Shown here: piece by piece, positions 11,541 to 22,398 of the stretch
Layout of the letters: each line of letters begins with the position of its first letter
How positions within the stretch are numbered: position 1 is the first letter of the stretch
Assembly (NCBI GenBank): GCA_014058105.1
Contig: JACGCM010001166.1
Span: 2,728,001 to 2,792,000, forward strand
DNA: 64,000 bases
Direction: 5' to 3'
From: Kingdonia uniflora
Taxonomy: Eukaryota; Streptophyta; Magnoliopsida; Ranunculales; Circaeasteraceae
The notes under the pieces: generated by a model
Told to the model about the DNA's origin: nothing
The model's database searches: none
What the model saw: the letters and a program-made list of their open reading frames with translations, nothing else
Translations under genes and position numbers: made by a program

Positions 11541-12317
11541 TTAGTTTGTGATCCAACTTCCATAGTTTTGTGTATCATCTTCAAGCTTAAATTATGAAGC
11601 TTTATCAGTCAAAAAAATAATGGTAGCGATTGCTTTCACTCAAGTATGTTGACCTATTGCCATAACAATCATCTTATGTTGTTGATGAACCAATCTTATA
11701 TGGATGGTTTTTTCTTTTCCACTTAGAGCCACTCCAATTACAAATTTATGCTTCTTCCATTCATACTTACTAAACATATGAGCAATTGATTCTATAATGG
11801 TGGCTGGATTAGGATTGGTACAAACCCGATCATTTGTTAATTTTGCGGCACAAAATGCTTTATTTTCTTTTGGTATGGAGAAAAGATATGTACCCGTTAT
11901 TTTATCTAGGAAAGGCCTCACACTGACTCTTTTGCATGTGTTTGGGGTTAGGAAAGATCAACTTTGGAGATAAATAAGATTTGACCAGGAACAAATGCCA
12001 TATAGCTACCTCATATTGCAGTAAGCACTCAAATACTTTTAGGGACAAGTCTCATTGAAACACAGTTGATTATCCTTTTATTTATGGTATCTCCTTTACT
12101 TAGTAGGCCCAAATTATACACGATTCCTGTGTTATGATCTTGAATGGTTTTCAAATTACGACCTAATTGCTTAGCTCATTAATGTTTGTTTATTTGCCTT
12201 ATATAGATGGTGTGCCGCATTAGTTATTGGAAGTACTGTATTAGTTATTGGTGTGCAACATTAGTTGAGTACTTTAAATTTTACTTAAGTATCAGTCATT
12301 ATTCCTCTTGTATACAG
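11541..12317. other. Unassigned stretch between two host-gene fragments
   Basis: No repeat or known domain recognised. A minus-strand open frame (11640-11921, 93 codons, KHKFVIGVALSGKEKTIHI inside) has no start context and no family I know; on the plus strand this could be intron DNA of a captured gene. Confidence 0.3.
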
Positions 12318-12415
12318 GGGATGATGTTTTCTTCATTGCCAATGATTAGCACACTGCTCTTCTCCCATGCTACATCAAGAGTTACAAGTTATACGTGATC
12401 TACGAAAGTGCTAAG
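12318..12415 (+). pseudogene. Single exon of a granule-bound starch synthase-like gene
   Basis: A 98-bp exon flanked by a good acceptor (gtatacag) and GT. It reads DVFFIAND, then a TAG stop, then HTALLPCYIKS and ends YESAK. In starch synthases (GT5; amylose synthesis in plastids) the motif is VFVANDWHTALLPCYLKS, so the stop replaces the Trp codon (TGG to TAG). The exon end after a ...AK residue pair matches the waxy-type gene as I remember it. Neighbouring exons are not visible. It lies on the same strand as the beta-galactosidase fragment. Confidence 0.75.
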
Positions 12416-12618
12416 GTCTGCTTTCTTCTTAAGTTACTTTATATATACGTTACTTTATATACCAAATTTGTTTCAAGTAAGTTGAAGTAATTTAGACGTC
12501 CTTCCTCTTGGCCATGAAGTTTAGCCTGAATAATTTATTTCTCTTGTGAGTTAAGTTTGGTTTATCAGAACAGAGAGTAGTAGCCGAGTGACAGAAACAT
12601 GTGAGCTCGCCTGCTCCT

Positions 12619-12654
12619 CATATATATATATATATATAATATATATATATATAC
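12619..12654. repeat. TA dinucleotide microsatellite
   Basis: A (TA)n run with one AA interruption. Confidence 0.95.
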
Positions 12655-12905
12655 TTTCAATCAATCAAACTACTTTTTTTTCATAGTTGATTGTGATAAT
12701 ATGTGGTGAACCAGTTTAAAAAGATTTTCTTTAGATAATTGGGTATTCTTTCAGTGTAGGTATACATTTATTTATTTTTTGGTTACTTAATATAAATAGA
12801 GAGTTTGGGATCTTATTAAGTATTAGTTATTGAAGTTTTTCGAGTTATTAGCTATCTTCTACAAGGTGAAGTACTTATATGAATGACTTGTACTTGTATG
12901 TCGAT

Positions 12906-12976
12906 GGATCTATAACTTAAATCGGTAAGAGCACTCATAGTTTGAGAAGATGATGGTTCGAATCCATCTGGATCCG
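12906..12976 (+). other. tRNA-like sequence with intact acceptor and T arm
   Basis: GGATCTA at the 5' side pairs with TGGATCC at the 3' side over 7 bp (one G-U). A perfect T arm GATGG-TTCGAAT-CCATC contains the B-box word GGTTCGAATCC, and an A-box-like CTTAAATCGGTAAGAGC lies upstream. The anticodon arm is several bases too short (CTCA...TGAG with a 5-base loop), so this is a decayed tRNA gene or the head of a tRNA-derived SINE rather than a working tRNA. No SINE body is recognisable downstream. Confidence 0.4.
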
Positions 12977-13179
12977 CTTGATTATTATAGCATAAATAAA
13001 AGTATTACAAATTTTTGTATTGATTATTACTTTTGGCATAATATATTGCAAAATACCTATAAAATGGAAAATATTAATGTAGGGGATATATGATGGTGTT
13101 TACAATAAATGTTGTAATATGCAATACTATTCTTTCAGTAGTCTGCTTCTTTCAGTTGATTCGGTAGTTAGCGAATTAC
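12977..13179. other. AT-rich spacer
   Basis: Nothing recognisable; the copia-like coding homology begins shortly afterwards. Confidence 0.4.
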
Positions 13180-13299
13180 TAGCCAAAGTAGTGCGTCTTC
13201 AAGCGCATAGGGGAAAGGATGTTCTTTCATTACCAAGTCAAATGGTCTTGGCCGTCCCACACAGGTGCTCTTATAATTCACAGAACCGGTAACATATTA

Positions 13300-14263
13300 G
13301 AGTTGGTATTGATAAATATAGTTTTTGCAAAAAGAAGGGTCACTGGAAAGTACAATTAATATCCTTTGTTATTGAATAGGGGATAAAAAACTTCAAAGCA
13401 AAGGGATTATCGTACCGCTGCAGTTATGCCATTTGAGAATGTGTCTCCTTCACCAACTATATCATTATATTTCATTTCTGAACAGTTGCAAAAACTTCTT
13501 TCTCCCCATACAATAACCAATATAGTTTCTCCATCTATTGGTTTGACCTCTTTAGTTTCTTCAGGTATATCTCATTCAACTTGGATATTTGATTCTAATC
13601 CTACGAATCATATAGCTAATGATCATTCTCTGTTCACATCTCTTATGTCCTTTCCTTCTTCTTTCCCAGTTTTAACTGCCAATGGCACTCCTATGTCATT
13701 GGTTGGTACTGGCTTTATTATTTCTTCTAACTCATCTCTTTATAATGTATATTGTATTCCTCAACTTTCTGTGAATTTAATATTTGTTAGTCAACTATTT
13801 GCCTCTAGATATTTTGTTTTGTTTTCTTCCACTCATTGTTTTGTGTAGGATCTTCATTCCTAAAAGCTGATTCGGATAGGCCGTAGAGAGGGAAAACTAT
13901 GTGTTAGAAACGCTCCATATCCCAACTATTGTCACTTTTACATCCTCCATGGACCTTTCTTCTTTTCATTTGTGTCCTAAGTCATCTAGTTTTTATTTAT
14001 GGCATTCTCGTCTTGGACATGTTTCCAGTTCTCGCTTAAAATACTTAATTGGTTCTGGAGGTTTGAGGAATTTAACAAGTCATGATATTTATGATTGTAG
14101 TGGTTGTAAACTTACACAATTTTCAACATTACATTTAAATAAATGTACATTTGTTTCTCTTACACCTTTTGACTTAATTTATTCTGACGTTTGGGGACCT
14201 TATCCTATTCCTACTAAAGGAGGGTCCAAGTATTATGGTTCATTTATAGATGATTATTCTTGA
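13300..14263 (+). pseudogene. Copia gag tail, protease and integrase start
   Basis: A zinc-knuckle relic FCKKKGHWK (about 13322-13350) is followed by STWIFDSNPTNHIAND, where the protease box D-S-G is changed to D-S-N (13580-13620). Next come the pre-integrase zinc region FYLWHSRLGHVSSSRL and CSGCKL (13990-14115), then the integrase core start FDLIYSDVWGPYP with the first catalytic Asp. A TAG at 13847 and a TGA at 14261 interrupt it. Confidence 0.85.
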
Positions 14264-14900
14264 TATTGTTGAGTTTATCTTATGACCTATCGTTCTGAGT
14301 TCTTGTCTATTTTTAAATCCTTTTATTCTATGATTCAGACACAATACTTTTGTACTATTAAATGTTTTAAATGTAATTTGGGTGGTAAATATACGTCTCA
14401 TAGTTTTTATTGATTTTCTAGCCTCTAAAGGGATAATACAACAATCTTCATTTACTTACACGCCTGAATAAAATTATATTGTTAAGCGTAAATATCGATA
14501 TATCATTGAGACTGCTCGATCTCTTTTGTTATATGTTAATGTTCCAAGTACATTTTGGGGTGAAGCTGTTCTTATTGCTGTCAATTTAATTAACCAAATT
14601 CCAACTGCTCTTATGTCTGGTAAATCACCTTTTGAAAGAATGTGTGGCAAGCTTTCATATTATTTTTCTTTAAAAGTTTTTGGTTGTATTTGTTTTGTTC
14701 TTCGTCCCAAAGTTTAGCGTTCAGAATTATCTACTCGTTCTGCTATATATGTGTTTTTAGGTTACGGTGAAGAACAAAAGGGATATCATTGCTATGATCT
14801 TGTTGCACATAAATTATATGTCTCTCGTCATGTAGTTTATCTTGAGCATATTCCTTTTTTTTCATTCCTGCAAGGTCTAGTACATTAAGTAAGTCTAATC
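14264..14900 (+). pseudogene. Copia integrase, rest of core
   Basis: The second Asp motif (DNGGEY in the family) reads CNLGGKY near 14372-14392, so the Asp is lost. The third motif, normally N-G-x-x-E-R-K, reads NYIVKRK near 14470-14500, giving Glu to Lys. TARSLL and FWGEAVLIAVNLINQIP follow, as in copia integrases, then VFGC and the GYGEEQKGYHCYD linker (about 14760-14800). Both lost catalytic residues are explained by single G-to-A or related changes. Confidence 0.8.
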
Positions 14901-15179
14901 TTCTTTACATTGACCCATTTCCTGATGATGAGTCTAGTCAACCTTATGTTCATAAGTTACCTTCTGTTGTTGCTCCTCCACCGATTATTCATACTTACTC
15001 TTGTCGAGGAAATGATGTTTCTTGTGTAGGTACTCCTCCATCTCTCTCGGCAGACTCTCAAGCAGTTTTTGGCAATGTGAAAACTCGCTACCCTCCCCAC
15101 AATTATAAACCTCCTGATCATTTTAGTTTCTCTAATTCTTGTTACTCTACTAAATTTTTCTTCCTTTTTAGAAACTATT

Positions 15180-15970
15180 CACTCTCTCTCTATTCATACC
15201 TCCTATGAGGAGGCTATTTTGATCCTCATTGGCAACAGGCTATGGATAAAGGACGTGCTGCTTTGCGTAAGACTGGTACCTGGGGAATTGGATCTTTTAA
15301 CTTACGGTAAAACTGCAGTTGGGGATTGATAGGTTTATAAAATAAAAACTAAGTCTGGTGGTTCCGTAGAGCTGCATAAAACTAGATTGGTTGCAAAGGG
15401 ATTTGCACAAGAATATGGGATTGATTATGAGGAAACTTTTGCTCATGTTGCCAAAATGACGACCGTTCACACCTTGATTGCGGTTGTATCTATTTGTAAG
15501 TAAGGTTTCACAATTAAATGTGAAAAATGTTTTTCTTAATGGAGACTTAAACGAGAAAGTTTACATGGTTCCTCGTCCAGGTGTTTCCCACAGTCCCGGG
15601 GTGGTGTATAGACTTCAAAAGGTATTGTATGCTCTTAAACAAGCTCCTCGAGCTTGTTATGAGAAGTTTTCTGCAGTGATAGCTGTACTTGGTTTTTATA
15701 CTACCACTCATGATCTAGCTTTATTCTTTCGCTCAACTTCAAATGAATGTATTTTTCTTCTTTTATATGTAGATAACTTGATTTTGATCGGTGACAATAT
15801 TAGTGGTATTGTTTTCTTGAAGTTATAGTTGTAACAAAAATTTGAGATAAAGGATCTAGGGTTCTTCATTATTTTCTTGGCATTGAAGTTGCCTATTCTC
15901 ACAGAGGATATCTTCTTTCTCAGTTCAAGTATGTAATATATGTTATCTCTCAAGCTCGTCTTACTAATTC
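15180..15970 (+). pseudogene. Copia reverse transcriptase
   Basis: Order of motifs: KTGTW near 15265, HKTRLVAKGFAQEYGIDYEETF (15375-15440, with frame noise), NVKNVFLNGDLNEKVYM, VYRLQKVLYALKQAPRA (15605-15650), FLLLYVDNLILIG (15755-15790). The active-site YVDD is YVDN here, Asp to Asn. The next block FLGIEVAYS is near 15880. Confidence 0.85.
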
Positions 15971-15995
15971 ATGAATCATTGATACTCCTCTAGAA

Positions 15996-16700
15996 TTGAA
16001 TGTTTGCTATACTCCTTCTAATGGTATTCTTTTGGATGATCTTACCTTATATCGGGTTATTGCTGGTAGTTTATATCTTATAATTATAAGGCCTAATATT
16101 GCTTATGCAATTCATATTATTAGTCAATTTGTCTCTTCTCCCACTACTGTTTACTGGTCTACAGTTTTTTATATTTTTCGTTACCTTCGTGGTACTTTAT
16201 ATAAGAGTTTGTTACTTCCATATACATATGCTTTAGAACCTCAGGCTTCCTCTGTCACTAGCTGGGCTGGTGATCCCACGGATTGTAAGTCTACTACTGG
16301 TTTCTGTATTTTTCTAGGCGACTCTTTCATTTCTTGGAAAAGTAAGAAGCAAGATATAGTGTCTCGTTTTTCTACTGAAGTTGAGTATCGTGCTATGGGT
16401 TCGATAACTGCTGAGATATATAGTTTAGTTGTGTTAGTTACTTGATGATTTAGGCATTTCCATTTCTTCTTCTACACCTATGTATTGTGATAATAAGAGT
16501 GCTATTCAGATTACACATAACTTTGTCTTTCATGAATGTGTCAAGCATATCGCAATTGAGTGCCATATTACGCGTCATCATTTAGAGCATGGAATAATCA
16601 ATTTGATGTTTGTCACTTTTAATATGTAGTTGGTTGATTTCTTCACAAAGTCTCATACTAGTTTGCACTTCCGTTATCTTCATGGCAAACTCACAATACT
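15996..16700 (+). pseudogene. Copia RNase H and 3' tail
   Basis: YRVIAGSLYLIIIRPNIAYA, then VFYIFRYLRGT, then a Ser-Trp-Lys-Ser-Lys-Lys-Gln segment and STEVEYRAM, with the Asp residue before SKSTTGFC displaced (TDCKSTTGFCIFLG). The tail QLVDFFTKSHTSLHF near 16620-16670 is the usual copia C-terminus. A 16-bp word (cacttttaatatgtag) occurs twice, at about 16615 and 16707. Confidence 0.8.
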
Positions 16701-16751
16701 TCTCACTTTTAATATGTAGTTTAGTCTTTTCCCTTTTTGTAGGCTTTTGTA

Positions 16752-17215
16752 TATCATTTAAACCCCATGTACCTCTCATCGGTGTGGTACTCGAACTTCC
16801 ACTGGCGAAATCATTTTAAGATAAAAAATATGGATTCTCCAGTTGAGAGTACGAGCCCGTATAATGATCAAATTGAGGGAAATATCCTTAGTTTTAGTAA
16901 TGAGGGTAATATCCTTGGGTTTGTGATTTAAATTAATTATCGGATGGCGGGAATAGTTGTCGAACATTGTAATCACGATATTGGGAAGGGTTGCACATTT
17001 GCGATGAATCAAATGTGTCAAATTGCATCAGAAATACATTCCCTTGTTGGTTTGTATTGGAGGACTGAGAGTGGCTTTGAGAATTAGATTGGGAGCTTGG
17101 GGATGACATGATGGTTTTGTTTGTAAGCTACGGGGGAGGAGAGTATAGAAGATTAAGAGCATAGAGTGTAGAATATGAATGACCTTTATAGATGAAATAA
17201 AATCTAGCTCTTAAG
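16752..17215 (-). pseudogene. Harbinger II fragment: promoter and start of its Myb/SANT gene
   Basis: On the minus strand the ATG at 17107-17109 opens a Ser/Gln/Asn-rich protein (MSSPSSQSNSQSHSQSS, NTNQQGN) matching the start of the Myb/SANT gene of Harbinger I at 22832, and continues to the phrase TPMRGTWGL at 16765-16785, where homology stops at the copia end. Upstream, ttcatctataaaggtcatt and cttaatcttctatactctcc match the Harbinger I promoter. The piece is cut on its right by the LTR element at 17216. Its continuation upstream is found at 30984. Confidence 0.85.
17211..17215. repeat. Target-site duplication, left copy (TTAAG)
   Basis: TTAAG here and TTGAG at 30984-30988 flank the two ends of the 13.8-kb LTR element; one transition separates them. 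Confidence 0.7.
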
Positions 17216-18379
17216 TGATAAACACGTAATATTTACGTGTGCAACTTCTAAGTTTATAATTAACTTGTCATTTATTAATTAAATGAAATACTAATAGTGT
17301 TTTTGCTCGTATTTACAAGAATCAGTCGCATGATAAAGAAGTCATAGGTTTTTGCAGTTCACAACAAAGAATAATGTCTTGTACATTCCAACAGTTCATT
17401 TCCATAGCAATTATTAACTAAAGGTCCAATAAAGAGAATTAAAGAGGCATTGATGGAGATTATCAAGCCATATCATTTTGGGTATGGGCAATGGCATGGA
17501 GTAAGGGGTTTCAAAGCTCTTATATTTTGTGCATAATGGAAGGCATTGTTTAGGGGATTTCTCATTTATGTTGATATTTAGTAACCCCTCTTATACTCTA
17601 TAAATAGGAGGGGAATCCCACCCATGAGAGACATCTTGGAGAGTGTAAATCAAAAGGTACAAAAATATAAAGTTCTTGTTCTTTTCTTCCTTCTTGTCTT
17701 TTACTTTAATTATAGTAATAGTATTATGGTAATGATCAAAGGGATGAGTAGCTAAGCCTCTTACCCAAGGCAAGAGGAAGCTCTATTCAATGAAGCCTTA
17801 GTGTAGATTGCGTAGTTTAGTTAGAGTAATTATATTCTCTTTATCCTGGCATAATGCATATTCGTATTTCTTCGTCCTATGCTTGACCATAGCTAGGATT
17901 AGGAGGAATAAGGAATCCAAGTAACCATTTTACTTGATCATAACAAGATAGGCTAAGAACATGGAGAAGAGAACATAATCAATGCTTATCAACCAGACCA
18001 TGGTTGAGTAAGTTGGTTTATGGGTAGTTCCCAATAAAAAATTATCTTATCTCATGATGTATTTTATATACCTGATCAAGGATATACGATACGGGAATTC
18101 GTGAATACTCTAACTAGGTACACTATCTCAAGGTTACAATGGATGGAGTAGAATTATGCCTTGGTTTCCTCTTCAATCATATCAACACCTTTTCTAGTTT
18201 GTATTTTATTTTAATTTCTAAAATTATAAAACCCTAAAGTCATTCTTATTGGATAGAATTAGTAGCCCGAAGTATAATTTGTACCACAAGTCTCTTGGGA
18301 TACAACCGCGCTTACCCTTATACTCAACGATATACCATGCGTTTGTGGGTCTTTAAGACGACAGTTTTATTATCGATCA
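17216..18379 (+). repeat. Left LTR of the pol-less element
   Basis: 1164 bp. Starts TGATAAACACGTAATATT and ends TTATTATCGATCA. It contains a TATA box (17599-17606). Matches the right LTR along its whole length. Confidence 0.85.
17599..17606 (+). promoter_or_regulatory. LTR TATA box
   Basis: TATAAATA in the context actctataaatagg, conserved at the same place in the right LTR (about 30206-30213), as expected of the U3/R promoter. Confidence 0.6.
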
Positions 18380-18387
18380 AGTTTTTT

Positions 18388-18405
18388 ATGCCGTTGTGGA
18401 GGACT
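18388..18405 (+). other. Degenerate primer-binding site
   Basis: ATGCCGTTGTGGAGGAC followed by TTGCAAAGGTG resembles the TGGCGCCGTTGCCGGGGAC site common downstream of Athila-like and other gypsy LTRs; several bases have decayed. Confidence 0.5.
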
Positions 18406-19933
18406 TGCAAAGGTGCACTTTATTTTTGTGCAATTTTATTTTAAGCCAATTTTTCTCTTTGTTTTCTCTTTTCTATTTTGCACTTTGGATCTCGGGACAC
18501 TTGGGTACAAGTAGTAATAGTCGTTTAGTGCTCAAGGTGGTGAGTAATTTCTTCTAGGGATATTTGGGTCCAAGTTACCAATTTCTTTCTACGTTACTGT
18601 ACTTTACAGAAAAGTATAACGTAAGTGGGTGCTGGAAATGCAAGTATGAGATTTCTTACTACAAACTGTGACTCATAAGCACTCCTCCATCTTCCTTATT
18701 TGTTTGTAACGTAAGTACTTTGATAAGAGATTTGTGTTTGAGACGGTTACAAAACTTTAGGCAGTACCTCATTTGATAATCACCATTGGTCTTAGTTTGA
18801 ATTTTACTGCTTGATTTGAGTAACTGAGATTTTTTTAACTACATCCAAGTGGGCCCTAAAAAGCAATACATGCATGGTACCTCTTTGAACATAAGAAATA
18901 TAAGGGAAAAACAAAGTACCCATTTTCGATAGTAGCAAATCTTGTGGTGGACATATTATTATTGGTAACAGTAATTACATTTTCAAATGGTCTCAATCAT
19001 CTTTAAATCATTTCTTTTGTATGTGCTCACTTGTTTTACCAACTACCTTTAAAGTTCAACGTGTTTGAGCACTAGTTGCTTTTGCAAGTTGTGTTATGGG
19101 ACCATTAATTTTGTTTATCTCGAATAACAGATAGTATTCCATTGTCGCTTAAACACGTTCTGATTGAATTATATTAATCATTTTGGGCATCGATAAATAG
19201 AAAAAAAGGAACAAAACATGCAAAAAGACGGAAATACATAAAGTTTAAAGCTCACTTTAACGATCCTTCTTGTGCCCCATAAGTAAAGGGGCACTTCCAT
19301 CTTTTGCCCCCTCAGTGAAGGGACGACCACATCTACACCGGGAAATACTTTCCATAGGTTGGTACATTTCTAAACTAAACATATAAAAGGGGATCCTATC
19401 CGCTCAGCCCCGATACTAGGGACATATCAATTCGTGCGGACTGTGCAAATACATGCTGCTCTAATAATAAAATTGTTGTGGTTGGATTGACCTATTATTG
19501 TGCTTAAATTATTTTCATTTAAACATAAGTGAAGTTAAAGAATTGTTAGAGACTTGTGGGATTTCATCGCCCAAAAAACTCTCTAACAAGTGGGACCACC
19601 CATTCGGGGTACGAAGAAATTTGTATCACACAAAATTTGAACGTCCCGGACATCAAAATAACTGATAATAAATAAATAGCAAGATTCTCGCGGGATTTCA
19701 TCACCCAACGGATAGGTGTACCGGACCGGGGTATAAACACGGGTTCATAGGATACGACCCCAGTTAACGCCGCGAAATACTGGTTGTAGGTTTGCAACAT
19801 CACGGTTCCGAGTGCCGACGTACGATAAGGCGACTCGCTCAGGAGTGAGGACCGAACATCTACTTTAAGCTGGAACAAGCATAGTGACGCAGGGGAGTAT
19901 AGGAACCAAAGCCTTTTACCATCCTACCCATTA
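18406..19933. other. 5' internal region of the pol-less element, unassigned
   Basis: 18406-19220 is AT-rich leader-like DNA without frames. 19222-19930 is visibly richer in G/C than its surroundings and includes atataaaagggg (TATA-like, about 19381), a twice-used phrase gggatttcatc.ccca (19558 and 19692), and a 104-codon minus frame at 19564-19878 that I do not recognise. It may be a separate insertion. Confidence 0.35.
19564..19878 (-). CDS. Unrecognised 104-codon open frame
   Basis: Uninterrupted from ATG (MFQLKVDVRSS) to a stop; features include YFAALTGVVSY, RSGTPIRWVMKSREN and a hydrophobic LAIYLLSVILMSG segment. Intactness is unusual here because nearly every other frame is broken, and base composition is more balanced than the flanks. 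No family assigned; it could be chance, a captured host exon or a viral relic. Confidence 0.25.
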   Translation of the reverse strand: MFQLKVDVRSSLLSESPYRTSALGTVMLQTYNQYFAALTGVVSYEPVFIPRSGTPIRWVMKSRENLAIYLLSVILMSGTFKFCVIQISSYPEWVVPLVREFFGR

Positions 19934-20035
19934 GAGCATCCACAACAGTTAAGAGGGTGGATTGGATGAATTTTGGGGTAAATCCAATCCACCCTACAAC
20001 AGTTTTCAATCTACCCAGGATGAATTAAACCCATC

Positions 20036-20207
20036 GTACTTCTGAACCGCGCGCTAGATTGACGTCCCAGATGAGCCTACGTGGCCTAATCTCAGCTGTC
20101 CATGATGCAGCGCACTTTTAAACTGTGCATACTATTCAGCCAATAGGAAAATGCCACGTTTTTAAATAATAAAAAATATATAGCCGCGCGGCTTAGAACT
20201 GCGCGGC
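20036..20207. repeat. Left subterminal palindromes of Harbinger I (three copies)
   Basis: Copies near 20038-20056 (cttctgaaccgcgcgc), 20109-20128 (gcgcacttttaaactgtgc) and 20183-20207. The last is a 25-bp near-perfect inverted repeat with arm GCCGCGCxxCTT and partner GAACTGCGCGGC. Core pattern: GCGCAGTTC-n-GAACTGCGC. Confidence 0.85.
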
Positions 20208-20384
20208 ATCACCCTGAGTCTTTAAGCTTATTCCCCTATGAATTGGTTAAGTCATATTCTTATAAGCCTTTGCATTGGCATTAAACTTTGCATATCCAAC
20301 ATATCCAAGGCATTAACTTGGCATACCCAACCTTACTCCACAAGTTTCCCCACCCAACCTATTTCCTCCGTTAATCACTTCAAA

Positions 20385-22398
20385 ATGTTGGGTTCTTCTA
20401 GTTTGCGGCCGAGGAAAAATGCTTCCAAAACTACATGTAACTCTAATGCGGAAGTAAAACGAAGGGGGAACGCCGATATCACAAATATTTGTCCATTACA
20501 ATTGATGTTCGACAATGATCCCACCCCAACGAACGATGAGTTGAACTGAGTAGATATCCTCCCGGACGGCTGGGTTCATATTTCTGTTGGATCAAAGGAA
20601 ATAACAGTAAGTTTTATGTAAATTTCATGTGTTATTAACGTATATTGCAATGTATTTGATGAATTGCCTGAATGAACTTCTAACGTGTTAATGTATTTTT
20701 TTTGTCAGAACCGAGATGAATTACAGTATAGGGGATCATTGGATAAGGTACTGAAGTGGTACCGATGGATTGTCGTGTACCCGACGTTGAAGAAGTTGGT
20801 CGGCGGTATGGGTTTTGCAGATTTTTGCTCGATTAATGCGGGAAACTCGGACAACCGTCTCATTCATGCTCTTATGGAGCGGTGGTGGCCTTCAACCCAT
20901 ACCTTTCACTTCCCTTACGGGGAACTGGGTTTCATACCGTTAGACTTCATCATGCTAACGGGCATATCTTTTGGGAGGGGTCGCGAACTCCCGTACGATG
21001 AGAGGTACTCCAAGTTAGAGGAATCCGAAAAGATGTTCCCGGGAATCATAAGCTCTGACATGAGGTACGGTAACGTCACTCTCTCCTATTTAAAAAAGTG
21101 GCAAGAGCCTTTGAATCCAAGTAACCACAATTGCGACTCAGAAATGGATATTGTGTATGCACGGGCATTTATTGCCTATATGATGGGTAATCTCTTCTTC
21201 TCAAATGGTGTCATATCCCTTCAGTCAGGTTATCTGGTAGCCTTGACAGACTACGATATCCTTGGTACATTGGGTTTTGACTGGGGTACGCCCATTATGG
21301 CAGCTTTGTATTGGGGGCTTGATGAAGTCTCAGTTCTGAGGCCTGTGAAGGTGAAGAAATCGATCACCGAATTCTATGCGGTATTGGAGTACTTATTCTT
21401 CGAGTACTGTCGGGTTGGAATGTATCTTGTTAAGGTACAAAACTTTAACCATATTTATCCTCGTATTTCTGGGTGGAGAGATGAAAGGATAAGTACGGGG
21501 TCTAAAATCCATCACTCTTTTACTATAATCAGAGGTATGATAGAATGGAAGGACAGAACCAACATAGATTGGCAACCTTGGGTCAGGTCTACAAAATTGA
21601 GACGTCCAGAGGTAAGCCTTGCAAAAGCGCTAAGTTTCCAAAGGGTTCCATTGGTATCAGTCCCATACGGCCACGGTACGCTTTGGTATTTAGGAGACCG
21701 GTGTATGCATCAAATGATCGGCCTTGATAGTGTGCCCTATGTCCCCCCCTGAGGAGATTATGGAATTCCCATGGTACGATCGAGAATTATATCAGAGTCT
21801 GAAAGATGTAAACTACTACGGTGGCCGTGATTACCTTATTCTCGGCGTAGATGATTACATGACATATTGGCTTCTCGTTCATCCAAATCCCAAGATCGGT
21901 TGTACTATAGGAAAGAGGACAAGAAATATTTGGTCGGTCGGGCATGATCTAGTGAGGCCTGATGTAATCTTGCCACCTACGTCGATTTCAGCTACGTCTT
22001 TACAGGTACAAGGCTATGGTGCCCAGGAGACCGGCCATCCACGTGATATGGGATAGTCCATGGATGTGGCGGGACCGAACGATCAACGTAGACGGATACC
22101 AATCCTGGTGATGCAGGTACCATGCCCGTGTCCATCTGCGTATAGTACGAATGAGTTGTGGCATCAAAACCAAGGATTACGGTATACGGCATATGAAGAC
22201 TCGAGGCAATACGTTGATCGCACGACCGAGTTAGAGGAACAGCTGAGGCGGAGGGATGAGATCATCCGAGAGACCTCCGATAGACTAGCTGAGATGTCTA
22301 TTTCCTACCAGACAGAACCGGTAGTGCAATGTACCTATGACGAAAGTCTCACATGTGGTAGACGGGCCTGCCAAACGAAGAGAGGTTGTCCCAATTAG
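20385..22398 (+). pseudogene. Plant mobile domain (PMD) protein gene of Harbinger I, two exons
   Basis: PMD proteins occur in transposons and as the host MAIN/MAIL1 silencing factors; biochemical role unclear. Exon 1 is 20385-20606, intron 20607-20708 (GT..AG, phase 0), exon 2 20709-22398. The PMD signature is in exon 2: NRLIHALMERWWPSTHTFHF then GELGFIPLDFIMLTGISF (20850-20970), and further blocks to about 21700. The C-terminus is a short coiled coil (TTELEEQLRRRDEIIRE, near 22230). The start is chosen because the second copy aligns to it. Damage: TGA at 20547 in exon 1, a one-base slip in a run of seven C (21742-21750), TAG at 22054. Harbinger II has sense codons at both stops. Confidence 0.85.

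Larger units (their letters stand above)
13180..16740 (+). mobile_element. Ty1/copia retrotransposon remnant without visible LTRs
   Basis: Protein domains run in copia order (gag zinc knuckle, protease, integrase, RT, RNase H) on the plus strand. No LTR pair is seen; both ends are truncated, and the 3' end abuts a piece of Harbinger II at about 16752. Frameshifts and stops are scattered throughout. Confidence 0.85.

Noticed and set aside
16610..16819. Hydrophobic plus-strand frame as a small membrane protein.
   Set aside because: It spans the junction of the copia tail and the inverted Harbinger II Myb fragment.
20183..20207. GC-rich palindromes as transcription terminators.
   Set aside because: Intrinsic hairpin terminators are not a plant nuclear mechanism, and the copies cluster at transposon ends on both sides.
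21742..21750. Run of seven C in the PMD gene as a programmed frameshift site.
   Set aside because: The two copies both have homopolymers there but need different corrections, so polymerase slippage and decay is simpler.
21992..22192. Minus-strand 66-codon frame within the PMD region.
   Set aside because: Antisense to the PMD C-terminal region that aligns between two copies on the coding strand.
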